Part shown: one piece after another, positions 8,065-17,600 of the stretch
Position numbering within the stretch: position 1 is the first letter of the stretch
How the letters are laid out: the number at the start of each line of letters is the position of its first letter
From: an uncultured Eubacteriales bacterium
GTDB taxonomy: Bacteria > Bacillota > Clostridia > Monoglobales > Monoglobaceae
Assembly (NCBI GenBank): GCA_958352815.1
Contig: CATWQA010000008.1
Span: forward strand, 1-64,000
Length of the DNA: 64,000 nt
Reading direction: 5' to 3'
Translations under genes and position numbers: made by a program
The notes under the pieces: generated by a model
What the model saw: the letters and a program-made list of their open reading frames with translations, nothing else
Databases searched by the model: none
Told to the model about the DNA's origin: nothing

Positions 8065-8093
8065 ATTATATCACGTTTGCAAAAATATGTCAA
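8065..8093 (-). promoter_or_regulatory. Promoter of the small RNA
   Basis: Reading on the minus strand, TTGACA (8088-8093) and TATAAT (8065-8070) are 17 bp apart, a perfect vegetative promoter. No protein gene follows on that strand before the terminator, which is why an RNA gene is inferred. Confidence 0.85.
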
Positions 8094-8248
8094 TTGATAA
8101 CTCAAAATATGACTAATTTTTCATAATACAGATTATGCCAAAATTCGACAAAAGTCCCTTAAACCCCGAAAATACGGGGAGTTTATAACCTCACTTCCCA
8201 TTTGTTCCATAGGTAAACACAGTAAAATTTTGTCTTATATATTTTCCT

Positions 8249-8332
8249 CCGCCTTTGCAAAAGGCGGACAGCAAGCACGGTAGGCTGCCGTAGGCAGCAC
8301 GTGAGGCGCGCAGTCGCCGCCGCTTTAGCGGC
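8249..8332 (+). repeat. R4 dispersed repeat, copy 1 (flanks phage module)
   Basis: R4 is about 85 bp: a G+C-rich hairpin (CCGCCTTT/AAAGGCGG), a constant linker AGCAAGCACGG(T/C)AGG, a second hairpin (GCTGCC-GTA-GGCAGC), a constant AC(G/T)TGAGGCGCGCAGTC, and sometimes a GCCGC-TTTA-GCGGC hairpin. Other copies are at 14241-14313 (same orientation) and 50885-50970 (inverted); a fragment is near 32704. The two copies at 8249 and 14241 bracket the phage-like genes. Confidence 0.85.
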
Positions 8333-8384
8333 ACAATAAAACAAATCTTGCTTTATTTCGACTTTCTTTTGCAAAGAAAGTCAA

Positions 8385-9602
8385 TCAATACCCAAACATA
8401 TTTTGCAATATCAGCTGGTTTATTTTCTCCTGTGTCAGGCGGTTATTCAGGTTCTCACCCACAAGCTGCGCCTCAAGGAGCTTGTTATAATATTGCAAAT
8501 AAATCTGCTGCATTATATTCTCGTTCCGCATATTCTCGCTCTCCAAATAGTTGGAGGTTGACTGCTGCCCGTTAAGGATTTCGGTCCAATCGTAATCCTG
8601 GGCGTTGTTTTTCTCTGCCCATGAATACTCCTGTGCGTTAAACAAGCTGTCCCAATACTTCTCAAAGGCAGCTGCGTCACGGTCAACATTGCTGCCTGCC
8701 GCCGAGTTAATATTGGCTATGGTCTTGTTGTTTGCGCTGTATGCATTGCCGTATGCCGTGTCATAGAGATCCACCATCTGTTCAAGCAGATCCAAGTCGG
8801 TTTTATAGCTGTCCGCATACCGCTCATATGCCTGCTGTGCAAGCTCCGGGATCACGTTGGTAAGTTGGGACATGTAGTACTGCCCGGTTTGAGCCGCGGC
8901 GGTGACTGCTGCGGAGTTGGTATAGCCTCCGGTCAAGCCCGAATACGCCGCCAGGGTGTCACGGGTAGCCCTGTTGCCCTCAATCATGTACTTGTTCCTG
9001 TACGCCTGATACACCGGGTCGCTGTCCGGGTCGTAGGAGAACTCAGACCTGTTCATTATAGACCTTGCCAGATTGTACGCCGGGTTTAAGTACTTGCTGT
9101 TGTACTCCCTTAAAATATCGTTGGGGGAGGACACATTCAGCGAGTTGATGTAGTCATATACAGTGCTTTCCAAATTGTCTCTGAAAGTCCAGGACTTCCC
9201 CTCGTCGTCAATATAGAGCACGTTCAGCGGCGTTCCGCCGATAGTAACCGTTCCGTTGGTGTACCCCAACGCGTCCGCCGATAAGCCGTACTGCCCCGCA
9301 TAGTTTGCAAAGGCGTCCGACACCTTGACGATAGGGTTGTTTGTCCCCGAATAGTAATTTACAAGACTTTGCTGTATTTCCTTTGGCGTGGCATAAGACA
9401 CTCCCGCATCCTCGTCTATATAGACGGGCTTCATCAGGGTTTTTCCGCTTAGGGTGACGGTTTTGTCCCCCTCGTTGTAGCCTATCTTATCGTTGGATAT
9501 GCCCATATTGTTAAGGGTCGCCCTAATCCCCACCGTTCCGTCAGAACGGGTGGGAACCTCTGTCTTTGTGTTGGTTTTGTACCTATCTGATATGCTTGAC
9601 AT
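8385..9602 (-). CDS. Putative phage virion or ejection protein with duplicated N-terminal domain
   Basis: 405 aa. I do not recognise a named family. The first 150 residues hold two related segments (about 25-80 and 95-150), each with GY.(E/N)G..TV...G.......YID(E/D), so an internal duplication is likely. The rest (about 190-405) is Tyr/Asn/Gln-rich, helical and free of membrane spans, as in podovirus internal or tail-tip proteins. The ATG follows AGGAGG and overlaps the end of the upstream gene by 20 bases. It is the last gene of the phage-like module and probably encodes a structural or DNA-ejection protein. Confidence 0.55.
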   Translation of the reverse strand: MSSISDRYKTNTKTEVPTRSDGTVGIRATLNNMGISNDKIGYNEGDKTVTLSGKTLMKPVYIDEDAGVSYATPKEIQQSLVNYYSGTNNPIVKVSDAFANYAGQYGLSADALGYTNGTVTIGGTPLNVLYIDDEGKSWTFRDNLESTVYDYINSLNVSSPNDILREYNSKYLNPAYNLARSIMNRSEFSYDPDSDPVYQAYRNKYMIEGNRATRDTLAAYSGLTGGYTNSAAVTAAAQTGQYYMSQLTNVIPELAQQAYERYADSYKTDLDLLEQMVDLYDTAYGNAYSANNKTIANINSAAGSNVDRDAAAFEKYWDSLFNAQEYSWAEKNNAQDYDWTEILNGQQSTSNYLESENMRNENIMQQIYLQYYNKLLEAQLVGENLNNRLTQEKINQLILQNMFGY

Positions 9603-11277
9603 TTGTTCTACCTCCTGTGTACGTTATAATTTCAATGTCGTGAACCGTGGCTTTGCCTGTGCCCTCCAGCATAATTCTGAAGCTGTCGCACTTTTCAAAT
9701 CGAACGGGGATTTTATGAACCATAAACCCCTTGCCGGATATTTCTCCCCACAGCTCAAAATCGTCGTCGTCCGCCGCGTGATATACTTTAACTTGGGTTT
9801 CGTCCTCTGCTTCAAGGCGGATATAGATGGCGTTTGCACCCTTGAAGTCAAAATCGTCAAGGGTGAACTTTTTGGATACCACGCACCAGCTTATCACCTC
9901 GTCGCTGTCCTCCGCTCCAAATCTAAACATTTCGCTGCGGGTCACGCCGTACAGGAACTCCTCGTGTCTCACAAAATCCACAAAAGCCGTGTCGTCCTCC
10001 TTGTGCCACAGGTTGTATTCGGGGGTGTACACAAGCAGCTCACTGTTTCCCTTATCGTCAGAGGCACAGGCGTAGTAACGCTGTCCGTCCGTGCCGCTTT
10101 TGCAGGTCTTGTACACCTTGCGTATGGGATAGCTGATTTTTTCGGGCTCGCCGCCGCTGTACTCATAAAACCCGTCTGCTGCCATGTAGTACAGCACGCC
10201 GCCCACCTCCGCTATGCTCTTCCCGTCCACGGCTCCGCTTAGAGTCTGCTTGGGTATGGAAAAGTTTAAGGGCGAGTCCCCGTATATATGGTGAATATAA
10301 TTCCGCTTAAAAGCCACCACCGCCGTCCTGTAGCTCACTATTCCGGTGAACTCTCCCGGAGTGCCGATTTCGCTGTACCAGCTGTCGTCGCTTAATCCCT
10401 GAAAGGAGTTAAAATTAAAGCAGTCCCCCAGCTTTGAAGCGTATATATGCTCCCCGTCGGCTGAGGTTCCGAAAAGACGGTTGTTGTGCACGCAGGCACA
10501 GGATATGTCGGGAATATGTATCTCAATCTTTACCTCCCCCGCCTCTGTGGCATTCTCAAATAAGCCGTACTCTCCCGTTTTGGTGTACATAACCAAATTC
10601 AGCTTGGTCTCACTTACCTCATCAACCACCATGCTGACAATGGCAGTCTCGCTTGCGTATTCCTTCCTGGAGTCAATAACCACAGTGTTGTTCTGCCGGT
10701 TGGAGCAGCCCGATATAACAACGCTGTCTCCTGCCTCAAAGTAGTCGTCAAAGTCAGCTCCGCTTTTCTGGATATATGCGGTGTACGCCCCGCTGATCTC
10801 GTTATATGAGGAGTAAAACTTAACTCCGCTCAGGCTGACGCTTTTTCCCATGTTCCGCAGGCTGCCGTAAACCTCTCCCGTGTCAGGTTCGGGCAGGTAC
10901 CTGTAATATACCTTGTCGGGGAAGATACAAATGTTGCCGTTAAAGTCCACAATAGACTTTTCGCCGCTTGTGAGCTTTATATTGGTTACGGCATTTCCCT
11001 TGTAGTAAAAGTACCCTCCTGCAACGCCTGTAAAGGAGCTGAGCTTCCCCTTTTCATATTCCGGCAACGCCACGGCAGTTATATTGCTGACCGACGCAAC
11101 ATGCTGCCGCGGCTTTCGGGGCGTTAAACAGGGAACACTGTCGGAGGACATATTATACATCTCAGATAGCTGTCTGTCGTCAATCTTATCTCTTTGGTCG
11201 TATCCGAAAAAGCTCAGAATATCAACCTTTTCATTTTTCTTGCTTGCGCCGCCGAGGGCGTTTGCCGGAAGATACAT
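9583..11277 (-). CDS. Putative phage head-tail stabilization-type protein
   Basis: 564 aa, beta-rich, without signal peptide or membrane spans. The central region, with RLFGTSADGEHIYASKLGD, a W-rich stretch, then AVVAFKRNYIHHIYGD and GGVLYYMAADGFYEYSGG (about 265-385), resembles the beta-propeller-like stabilization or neck proteins of podoviruses. The resemblance is from memory of family pattern, not a search. ATG at 11277 is preferred over the ATG at 11283 because it sits 7 nt after AGGAGG. The order capsid, small protein, adaptor-like, this protein, fits a virion-assembly cluster. Confidence 0.55.
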   Translation of the reverse strand: MYLPANALGGASKKNEKVDILSFFGYDQRDKIDDRQLSEMYNMSSDSVPCLTPRKPRQHVASVSNITAVALPEYEKGKLSSFTGVAGGYFYYKGNAVTNIKLTSGEKSIVDFNGNICIFPDKVYYRYLPEPDTGEVYGSLRNMGKSVSLSGVKFYSSYNEISGAYTAYIQKSGADFDDYFEAGDSVVISGCSNRQNNTVVIDSRKEYASETAIVSMVVDEVSETKLNLVMYTKTGEYGLFENATEAGEVKIEIHIPDISCACVHNNRLFGTSADGEHIYASKLGDCFNFNSFQGLSDDSWYSEIGTPGEFTGIVSYRTAVVAFKRNYIHHIYGDSPLNFSIPKQTLSGAVDGKSIAEVGGVLYYMAADGFYEYSGGEPEKISYPIRKVYKTCKSGTDGQRYYACASDDKGNSELLVYTPEYNLWHKEDDTAFVDFVRHEEFLYGVTRSEMFRFGAEDSDEVISWCVVSKKFTLDDFDFKGANAIYIRLEAEDETQVKVYHAADDDDFELWGEISGKGFMVHKIPVRFEKCDSFRIMLEGTGKATVHDIEIITYTGGRTNVKHIR

Positions 11278-11298
11278 CTTCATTCCTCCTATTGTATT

Positions 11299-12099
11299 TT
11301 ATCCGATTGTCCAGTAGTTTTTAAACCGCGCTATGTCGTTCATGGGGCTCCGATTTTTGTAGTCTCTCTTGTATTCGTCATAGATTGCGTTGTACTGGCT
11401 CATATGGGCGGCATATGTGTCATAGTCATGCTGATACAACGCCATCTTTGCCAAAAGGTACTCTATGTACATTCTGTCGTAGGGGGCTTCCACCTGGGTC
11501 TCATCGTCTATGACCCGCCTTATGGCAAGGCATGCTTCGGTCTGGGGCGTGAACAGCTCGTCGGATATGAGCAAGTACTCTCCGTTGTTCTCAAGGACGT
11601 AGGTCTCATAAGCGTCGCTCCAGTCCGGCTCCTTGTCAAGGCTGTCAATGAGCTTGCACTGTATAAAGTCCCCCTCAAGGAAGGGCAGCTCAGAGCCGTA
11701 AATTGCGCTTTCCGCCAGATTAAAGCTGCCCCGTATATCCAAGTCCTCAATTTCCTTGGGGGTGGTCAGGTAGACCACCTTCATTATCTGAGGCATGGTT
11801 GAGGAAAGCCCAAACCGCCTTAAAAGCTCGTCGCTGCCCAAATAGGGCAGGCTGCGCAGGTCAACCTTGTCCACAAGGCAGCCGCCCACATACACGCTTT
11901 CCACATCGTCAACCGATATGTCGTCAGGCAGCTCCAGCTCCTTTGCGCAGGTCACCAAAGTTTCTATAACGTCGTAATACTTCTTAACGCTGCGGCGCAG
12001 GGAGAGAGATACCTCGTTGCACCAGCTTAGCTTTTCGTCAAGCGTGAATTGGTTAGGGCTGAGAGCGTCCGCTGCGGCAATGGCTTCGGTTATTTTCAT
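11299..12099 (-). CDS. Putative phage head-completion or adaptor protein
   Basis: 266 aa, acidic and helical, soluble. No family is recognised with certainty. Tyr-rich helices near the C-terminus (MYIEYLLAKMALYQHDYDTYAAHMSQYNAIYDEYKRDY region, about 215-255) and the position two genes after the capsid gene are what head-tail connector proteins show. GTG at 12108 is an alternative start; ATG at 12099 was chosen because it is spaced properly from AAAGGACGG. Intact frame with good coding character, so not visibly decayed. Confidence 0.5.
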   Translation of the reverse strand: MKITEAIAAADALSPNQFTLDEKLSWCNEVSLSLRRSVKKYYDVIETLVTCAKELELPDDISVDDVESVYVGGCLVDKVDLRSLPYLGSDELLRRFGLSSTMPQIMKVVYLTTPKEIEDLDIRGSFNLAESAIYGSELPFLEGDFIQCKLIDSLDKEPDWSDAYETYVLENNGEYLLISDELFTPQTEACLAIRRVIDDETQVEAPYDRMYIEYLLAKMALYQHDYDTYAAHMSQYNAIYDEYKRDYKNRSPMNDIARFKNYWTIG

Positions 12100-12115
12100 C
12101 AGGCTCACCGTCCTT

Positions 12116-12364
12116 TTAAGCCTCTTTCAGGCTTTCTATATACTTCTCGGCGGCAAGCTCCTGCTTATGGCTGCGCTCAACGGTCAGAGCCACCTTTCTG
12201 GGCACCATAACCGAAACGCCTCTCTTAATCTGATAATTCGTTCCGTTCACGGTTACAGTCAGGTCGTCCTTGCGCTTCCAGTTGTCCTTAACCAGCATAA
12301 TTGGAACGGGCTCGTTATAAAACTCCTCCAATTCCTGCTCGTATGTCTTTTTTGTCTTTGTCAT
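12116..12364 (-). CDS. Small phage-module protein next to capsid gene
   Basis: 82 aa with charged N-terminus (MTKTKKTYEQELEEFYNE) and a short beta-rich core that includes VTVNGTNYQIKRGVSVMVPR. Small proteins of this kind (short beta core that reads like a capsid-decoration or hinge peptide) often sit directly behind N4-gp56 capsid genes, but no function can be assigned. ATG at 12364 follows GGGAGGTG; the upstream in-frame GTG lies inside that ribosome site. It starts 16 bp after the capsid gene and precedes the adaptor-like gene by 16 bp. Confidence 0.55.
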   Translation of the reverse strand: MTKTKKTYEQELEEFYNEPVPIMLVKDNWKRKDDLTVTVNGTNYQIKRGVSVMVPRKVALTVERSHKQELAAEKYIESLKEA

Positions 12365-12380
12365 TTTTCGCACCTCCCGA

Positions 12381-13613
12381 TTAGTAGCTGCAGGTGGTCT
12401 CGACCCTTACCATGAACTCCGGCGAGAGAATTTCCGCCGTCTGGGTTGCTTTCCAGCCCACAGTGCTTCTCTGGTCGAGAGGGTCGCCCGTACCTGCGCT
12501 GCCCTTCTGCTTAATAAGTGTTTCCAAACCGCCGCCTGCAATGTTTGTTACGCCGTAGGCATTCTGTCCGATAAAGAGGGTGGAATATATATCCCTGCCG
12601 TCCTTTCCCGCGCCTGACGGGTATATAACAGAGCCTGCCGTAATTGTGTTGCTTAATGCTTCCGAAACGGTGATGGTTGCGCTGCCTGCCGCGCCCGCCT
12701 TTGCGGAGGACACGGTGTAGTCAAAGCCGTTTATCTGTATGCCCTTGCCGGAGAGAGCTGTGGCGTCGCTTGATGCGATTTCCTCAGCCACGGTAATTGT
12801 CTTTCCGCTTACGGCCGCAACCGTCAGGCTCTCCGGGTCGCCTGTCTCGATGTTGTCAATTGAACGCAGGGGGTCGGCTCTGAAAATCTTTGCCTCTGTT
12901 GACTCCACAAACACAACTCCGTGAATTTTTCCGATTGTACCGTTGTACCAATCCTTGGGGTCAACGTTCTGCTTAACCTCTTTCCAATCCGGGTCGTTTG
13001 TCAGGTCGTTGGCAACATCCGGATGGATAATCGCCACATAGCAGCCGTCCTTCATGGGCTGAGCATTGTTGCGCTTTAGCGTGGCAACAGCCCGCTTAAC
13101 CGCCGCAACGCTGAGATAGTCGTTGTTTGAAGCGGCGCCGCCCACCAGAACGTTTCTGTCCGCCTTGCCGTTGCCGTACTGCACATTTGTTCCCGCATTG
13201 ATTTTCTCGCGGATAACCGTGTCAAGAGTTCTTCCTGCCTGGTCACCCAGAACGTTCTGGGTCTCAACAATAACGTTGTCAATAGCGGAAAGGGTCAGCA
13301 TGTCCGACAGGGTTACGTAGTCGCCGTACTGCTCAACGGTAGACTCAACAGTGGTAACGTTGAGCTGGTTGCCCTTGGGGGTAACGCCCTCTGTCAGAGG
13401 CTTTAAAGCCTTGGGCAGAGGGCTGAAGCGGCGGAACTCGATTGTCTTGCCGGAGCCCTTAGGGATAGGCTTGCTCTGTCCAAACTGAGCATGGACAAGC
13501 TTGGGGCTGGCAAATCTTATCATCTGCCTGTCATAATAGGCTTTCATTTCGGGCGTAATGTTGTTGCCCGTGTTGTTTGTTGAAGTTGTCTGCGTATTAT
13601 AATTTATACTCAT
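12381..13613 (-). CDS. Major capsid protein, N4-gp56 family
   Basis: 410 aa. The N-terminal part has the family pattern: MKAYYDRQMIRFASPKLVHA, then QFGQSKPIPKGSGKTIEFRR, LTEGVTPKGNQL, VEQYGDYVTLSD and a D.V..E....LGDQAGRTLD stretch (about residues 23-135). This is the HK97-fold capsid family named after phage N4 gp56 and found in many Firmicutes prophages. A 60-residue Ala/Thr/Ser-rich insert near 260-320 looks like an added surface domain. It is preceded by AGGAGG. The capsid gene is intact, but no terminase, portal, protease, tail fibre, lysis or integrase gene lies nearby. Confidence 0.9.
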   Translation of the reverse strand: MSINYNTQTTSTNNTGNNITPEMKAYYDRQMIRFASPKLVHAQFGQSKPIPKGSGKTIEFRRFSPLPKALKPLTEGVTPKGNQLNVTTVESTVEQYGDYVTLSDMLTLSAIDNVIVETQNVLGDQAGRTLDTVIREKINAGTNVQYGNGKADRNVLVGGAASNNDYLSVAAVKRAVATLKRNNAQPMKDGCYVAIIHPDVANDLTNDPDWKEVKQNVDPKDWYNGTIGKIHGVVFVESTEAKIFRADPLRSIDNIETGDPESLTVAAVSGKTITVAEEIASSDATALSGKGIQINGFDYTVSSAKAGAAGSATITVSEALSNTITAGSVIYPSGAGKDGRDIYSTLFIGQNAYGVTNIAGGGLETLIKQKGSAGTGDPLDQRSTVGWKATQTAEILSPEFMVRVETTCSY

Positions 13614-13653
13614 TTAAAATACCTCCTGTAAAATTTGAAATTTAGCCCTAAAT

Positions 13654-14142
13654 CTAAAACGAAATCTTTTCGCCCTTGCGCACGCGTCTTACTATGTCGT
13701 CAACCTCCTCGTCTGACAGCTCCGAGGGGTTCTTTTTAAGCATTCCGCTGCCTCCGGGTCTGGCAGTTCCGTTTTCGGCAATTCTTCTTTCAGGAACCGC
13801 CGAATTAGCTTGCCTATCATTTCTGTGAACCAGATAGTATGCGTCCTCAACCGACAAGCCGTTGCCCCAAACGTAGGTGCAGAAATCCGGGTTGTTCAGC
13901 TCGCGGCGAATGTCAAAATTCGGATTCTTCCGCGAGAACTCCGCCACCTGTGCGTCAATCTCCTCGTTGCGGCGGCTGATGTACGCCTCTAAGCTCTCGG
14001 GGGAGTCGCCCTGCCCTTCCATAGGCGCCCTCTGCCCGTTCTGCTGAGGGCTTTCCTGAGGGGGCGCCTCCTCCTGCGCCTTCGCATATCCCGAATAATC
14101 GGGGTCTCTATACCTCTGCCTTTTGTTTCCTAATCCAAGCAT
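13654..14142 (-). CDS. Putative phage scaffold-like protein
   Basis: 162 aa, highly charged, with a Gln/Pro-rich low-complexity region (about 20-50) and helical segments around ESLEAYISRRNEEIDAQVAEF. It ends in a basic tail (DDIVRRVRKGEKISF). A small, charged, helix-rich protein directly upstream of a capsid gene is typical of scaffolding proteins, but no family is recognised. ATG at 14142 follows AAAGGAG by 8 nt; the in-frame TTG at 14160 lies within that ribosome site and was rejected. It is the first gene of the module. Confidence 0.55.
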   Translation of the reverse strand: MLGLGNKRQRYRDPDYSGYAKAQEEAPPQESPQQNGQRAPMEGQGDSPESLEAYISRRNEEIDAQVAEFSRKNPNFDIRRELNNPDFCTYVWGNGLSVEDAYYLVHRNDRQANSAVPERRIAENGTARPGGSGMLKKNPSELSDEEVDDIVRRVRKGEKISF

Positions 14143-14240
14143 ATTTAATGCTCCTTTCAATAATATTTGCTAAGCGCTGCTTAACATATTTTTATTATAT
14201 TGGATAAGGGGTGCCAATGCATGACATAAGGGATTTCACT

Positions 14241-14313
14241 GCCCCGTTAGCGAACGGGGCAAGCAAGCACGGCAGGTCGCCGTAGGCGACACTTGAGGCG
14301 CGCAGTCGCGGGC
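14241..14313 (+). repeat. R4 dispersed repeat, copy 2 (flanks phage module)
   Basis: Same orientation as the copy at 8249-8332, with the same linkers AGCAAGCACGG and TGAGGCGCGCAGTC. The first stem is GCCCCGTT/AACGGGGC instead of CCGCCTTT/AAAGGCGG, and the second is GTCGCC/GGCGAC instead of GCTGCC/GGCAGC. Both arms have changed together, so pairing is kept. Confidence 0.85.
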
Positions 14314-14350
14314 GGACGCTGATTATCCCAATTAATTTATATTCTCACAT

Positions 14351-14425
14351 TGGTATGCCTGTCGCCCGCCCCGTTGCGCTTTATCGGCAACAACTTAGGA
14401 ATGTTATTGCCGATAAAAATGGCGC
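14351..14425 (+). repeat. Partial R2 joined to partial R3
   Basis: A truncated R2 (TATGCCTGTCGCCCGCCCCG and GCGCT) runs directly into the first half of R3 (GGCAACAACTTAGGAATG, then TTATTGCCGATAAAAATGG). ATCGGCAA...TTGCCGAT gives the junction its own stem. With R4 at 14241 this fills the gap between the phage module and the pectinesterase; no gene is seen from 14143 to 14621. Confidence 0.6.
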
Positions 14426-14508
14426 CCGCCGAACCGGGTATTTAAAAATATCCAAGCTCGGTTATTTTGAGTCTCACACAAAATGGATAATAAACCCCTT
14501 TTTAGGCA

Positions 14509-14548
14509 CACAAAAAATCCCTCGGAAATAAATTCCCGAGGGATTTTC
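14509..14548 (-). terminator. Terminator of the SLH pectinesterase gene
   Basis: AAAATCCCTCGG and CCGAGGGATTTT pair around an AAATAAATT-type loop, with flanking A and T runs on either side. On the minus strand it follows the stop of the large gene at 14622 by about 75 nt. Confidence 0.8.
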
Positions 14549-14621
14549 GTATACATTTTAACCGGATAACATTCATTTCAACATACTGCTAATCCGATAT
14601 TCCAATCTTTAGTACAATATT

Positions 14622-17600
14622 CTATTCAAATATTATGTACCAATAGTTTCCGAGATAACCGGTTCCGCTATCGGCAGCGTTCACTGTGATGGTAACACTG
14701 TCGCTTCCTGTAAAGCTGATATTGCTTAAATCAAGCTCAGAAACATAGAATCTTGTTCCGGCAGCTTTGAAATTGCTAATTGCGGCATCCGAAGTAATAT
14801 CTGTTCTGTCTCCGCTTGCCTGATTCACAGTGAGTGTTACAGCCGGCTTTCCCGAAATTGTAGATACAACCTTTGCCGAAGAAACATCAGACGGAACTTC
14901 AGCGCTTTCCCATGTTGCTGCCGCACCATCCTTAACATAGTTCATAAGCTTGATATCTTTATCCATTTGTATTCTTTCTCCGCTGTTATTAGCTACAGTG
15001 GAATCGCCTAAGTACAATATAGCTTTTGTTGTATCTTTCTGCGCAAACTTAGGAGTCACGATATATTTTTCGGCTCCCTCAATCCCCGTAAAGGTATATA
15101 CGCCGTCAGCGCCGCTTACCGTAACAGGAGTCTCGCCGCTCGCCGTAACCGCCTTACATTCAGGAGTCTGCGCCTCAAAGCCGTAATAAGCTGTTTCCGT
15201 TACGGTAATCGTTTCACCGGTGTTTACAACTGTTGAGCTCAGAGCTGCTTCTCCGCCCTCATAGGTTGTCTTTGTTTCCGGAATGCTTATTTCTACCGGA
15301 ATTCCCTTTGCTTTTAATACAACGTCTGTTCCGCTGAGTTCAACATCCCACGCGTTATTTTCAGCCAGATTAATCTTGCTTATATCACTTACGTTTTTGG
15401 CTATAACCAATCCGGCTGTGTTTTTGGTTGTTGTGTAGAGCTCTACGTTAATAGGGTCGCCGGTGTAACCATCAAGGTCGATAACCGTATGACTGCCTTC
15501 TTCTTTTATATAGCCCGCGTGCACCTTAGCATTGACAGCCGCCGCACCCGTTATCTTGGTAATGTCCTCATTATTTGAATTTGTGTAGTTAAGATACGCG
15601 CTTCCGCCGTTTACGGTTGCACCGTTAATCTGAATTTCCTGTCCGCTTCCGTTCCAATCGGTTCTGACAATGCTGAATTCATCTGCGGTTTCAGCCTCGC
15701 TGTAATCAAGAGTTACGCCGGAGTTTGCGATAAACTTGCCGTTTGCACCTGTGATTGCAAACATATGCTTTCTTCCATAACCGGAAGTAGCCGAACTTGT
15801 ACCCTTAAAGGTAATATTTCCGTCAAGAGTTATGGCAGCGCCCCCGGGAATCTTAATACATTTTCCCTGAGTTACCGTGACTCCGGTCGCTGCGTCAGAC
15901 GTCACTTTCACAGAGCTTTTTATTTCAATCTGATCTGAACCGTCGGCAATTACCACATCCTTGTGCAGGGTAATTACTGCATTTGCTGCATTTGCAGGAA
16001 TTGCAGCCAGCAACTCCTCGAAAGTTCCGTTTTGCGCTTCGCCGCCGTCATAGGACAGAGTTGCTTCATACTGGGGTTGATCCGGCGTTGCCGTTGCTGT
16101 AGGAACGGGCGTTGCCGTAGGCTCCTCAGTTGCGGGAGGGGTAGGGACAACTGCTTCTCCCGGTGTATATGTATACTCAACGCTATACAAGTTTGCTGAT
16201 GTTCCCGATGCATAGAACAAATAATCATGTCCTGCTATCAAATCATACTCAAATGTTGTAACAGCCTTAACATCGGGTGTCACCGAGTGTACTTCTTTAT
16301 CGTCGGTGTTATCCCATAATCTCATTGTCTTGGTCTTATCAATGCCCACCTTTGCTGTGAATGTACCACTCTGTATCGCCTTTATAACAACACTTGTATT
16401 ATCTGCTTTAATATTCGCGTTATTAATGTCGTCGATATGCGCCTTAATTGTCGCATTACCTCTGAAAGGAATTCTGCTCTTATATGTTGCCGTGTCATAG
16501 TTGCTATCAACATTTTCTGCGACTGTAACTGCACCTGTTGTGTACATATCAACGCCGTCGTTCTTAATCAGAGTAGCATTAGCAGCCAGGGTTGTTCCCG
16601 ATGCGGGAGCTGTGTATGAAGCCGTTACGGGTTCTGCCGGCACATTTGTTGGTGTTGCTGTTGCGGGAGCCGCAGTTGCTGTTGCCGTGGGAGCCGGTGT
16701 TGCCGGAGCAGCTGTTGCTGTCGCCGTAGGAACGGGAGTCTCACCGCCGATTGTTACCTGCATATCAGCAAAGTAAGCAACATCATCGCCTCTGGCAATC
16801 AATCTGATCTGCTTTAAGTTCTTGTCAATGCCGTCAATTGCTGCCATTGACTGATTAAGAACCTGCTCGCCTGCTGCGTTATTAACCGTTACAGTGATAA
16901 ACTCATTTGTGTCCGCCTTGTCGTAATCAAGAGCAATTTTGATATCATACCAGCCTGCTGCTGTTCCTGCCAAGCTATCACCTGCAACAGTTGATGATCC
17001 CAATGCCGGACCTACGCAGAGTGTTCCGCTGCTTGTGTTGTTAATAACCTCTGCAAATACTGCGCTTTTGGTATTCTTGTTATCCTGATAATTGCTTCCG
17101 TTTTCGTTCTCAAGGTAAATTCTAAAGATACTCGTTGCAGGATCAATCCATACGCTTGTCGTAAATTCTACCTTTCCTGTTGAAACCGCTTCGTCAAGAG
17201 TCGTATAGGCATTTCTCTTTCTAACAAACAGAGACTCCTTGCCCTCATACTCAACAACTTCAATATTACCGTCAGTATTATTCTCACCTGCCTGTCCTAC
17301 CTTCCAGTCTGAATACTTGCCTGCAGCCTGCGTGCTATTAACTCTCAGATAGGGGAGCCAGAAACGTGCGTTAGCGGAAGCTCCGTTTGTTGATGACTCA
17401 AATGAGATTGTAAGGGTTGTTGCTTCGCCTTCGTAGCTTACGACAACCTTGCTGCCGTTGCTTTCATAGCATCCGTAAGTGCCGTTGCCGCCGGCTGTGA
17501 GAGGCTGGCTCGATCCGACAATATCGTCCACCTCACCAACAACGTTGTTTGCTGAGTCTTTTACAACCAGCTTAAAGTCGTCATATACGCATGTTCCCAC

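Noticed and set aside
14950..15030. GDSL/SGNH esterase motif (YLGDSTVANN) near the C-terminus of the SLH protein
   Set aside because: Only the GDST-like stretch is present. The other SGNH blocks are absent and the remainder is beta-rich, so a second esterase is not supported.
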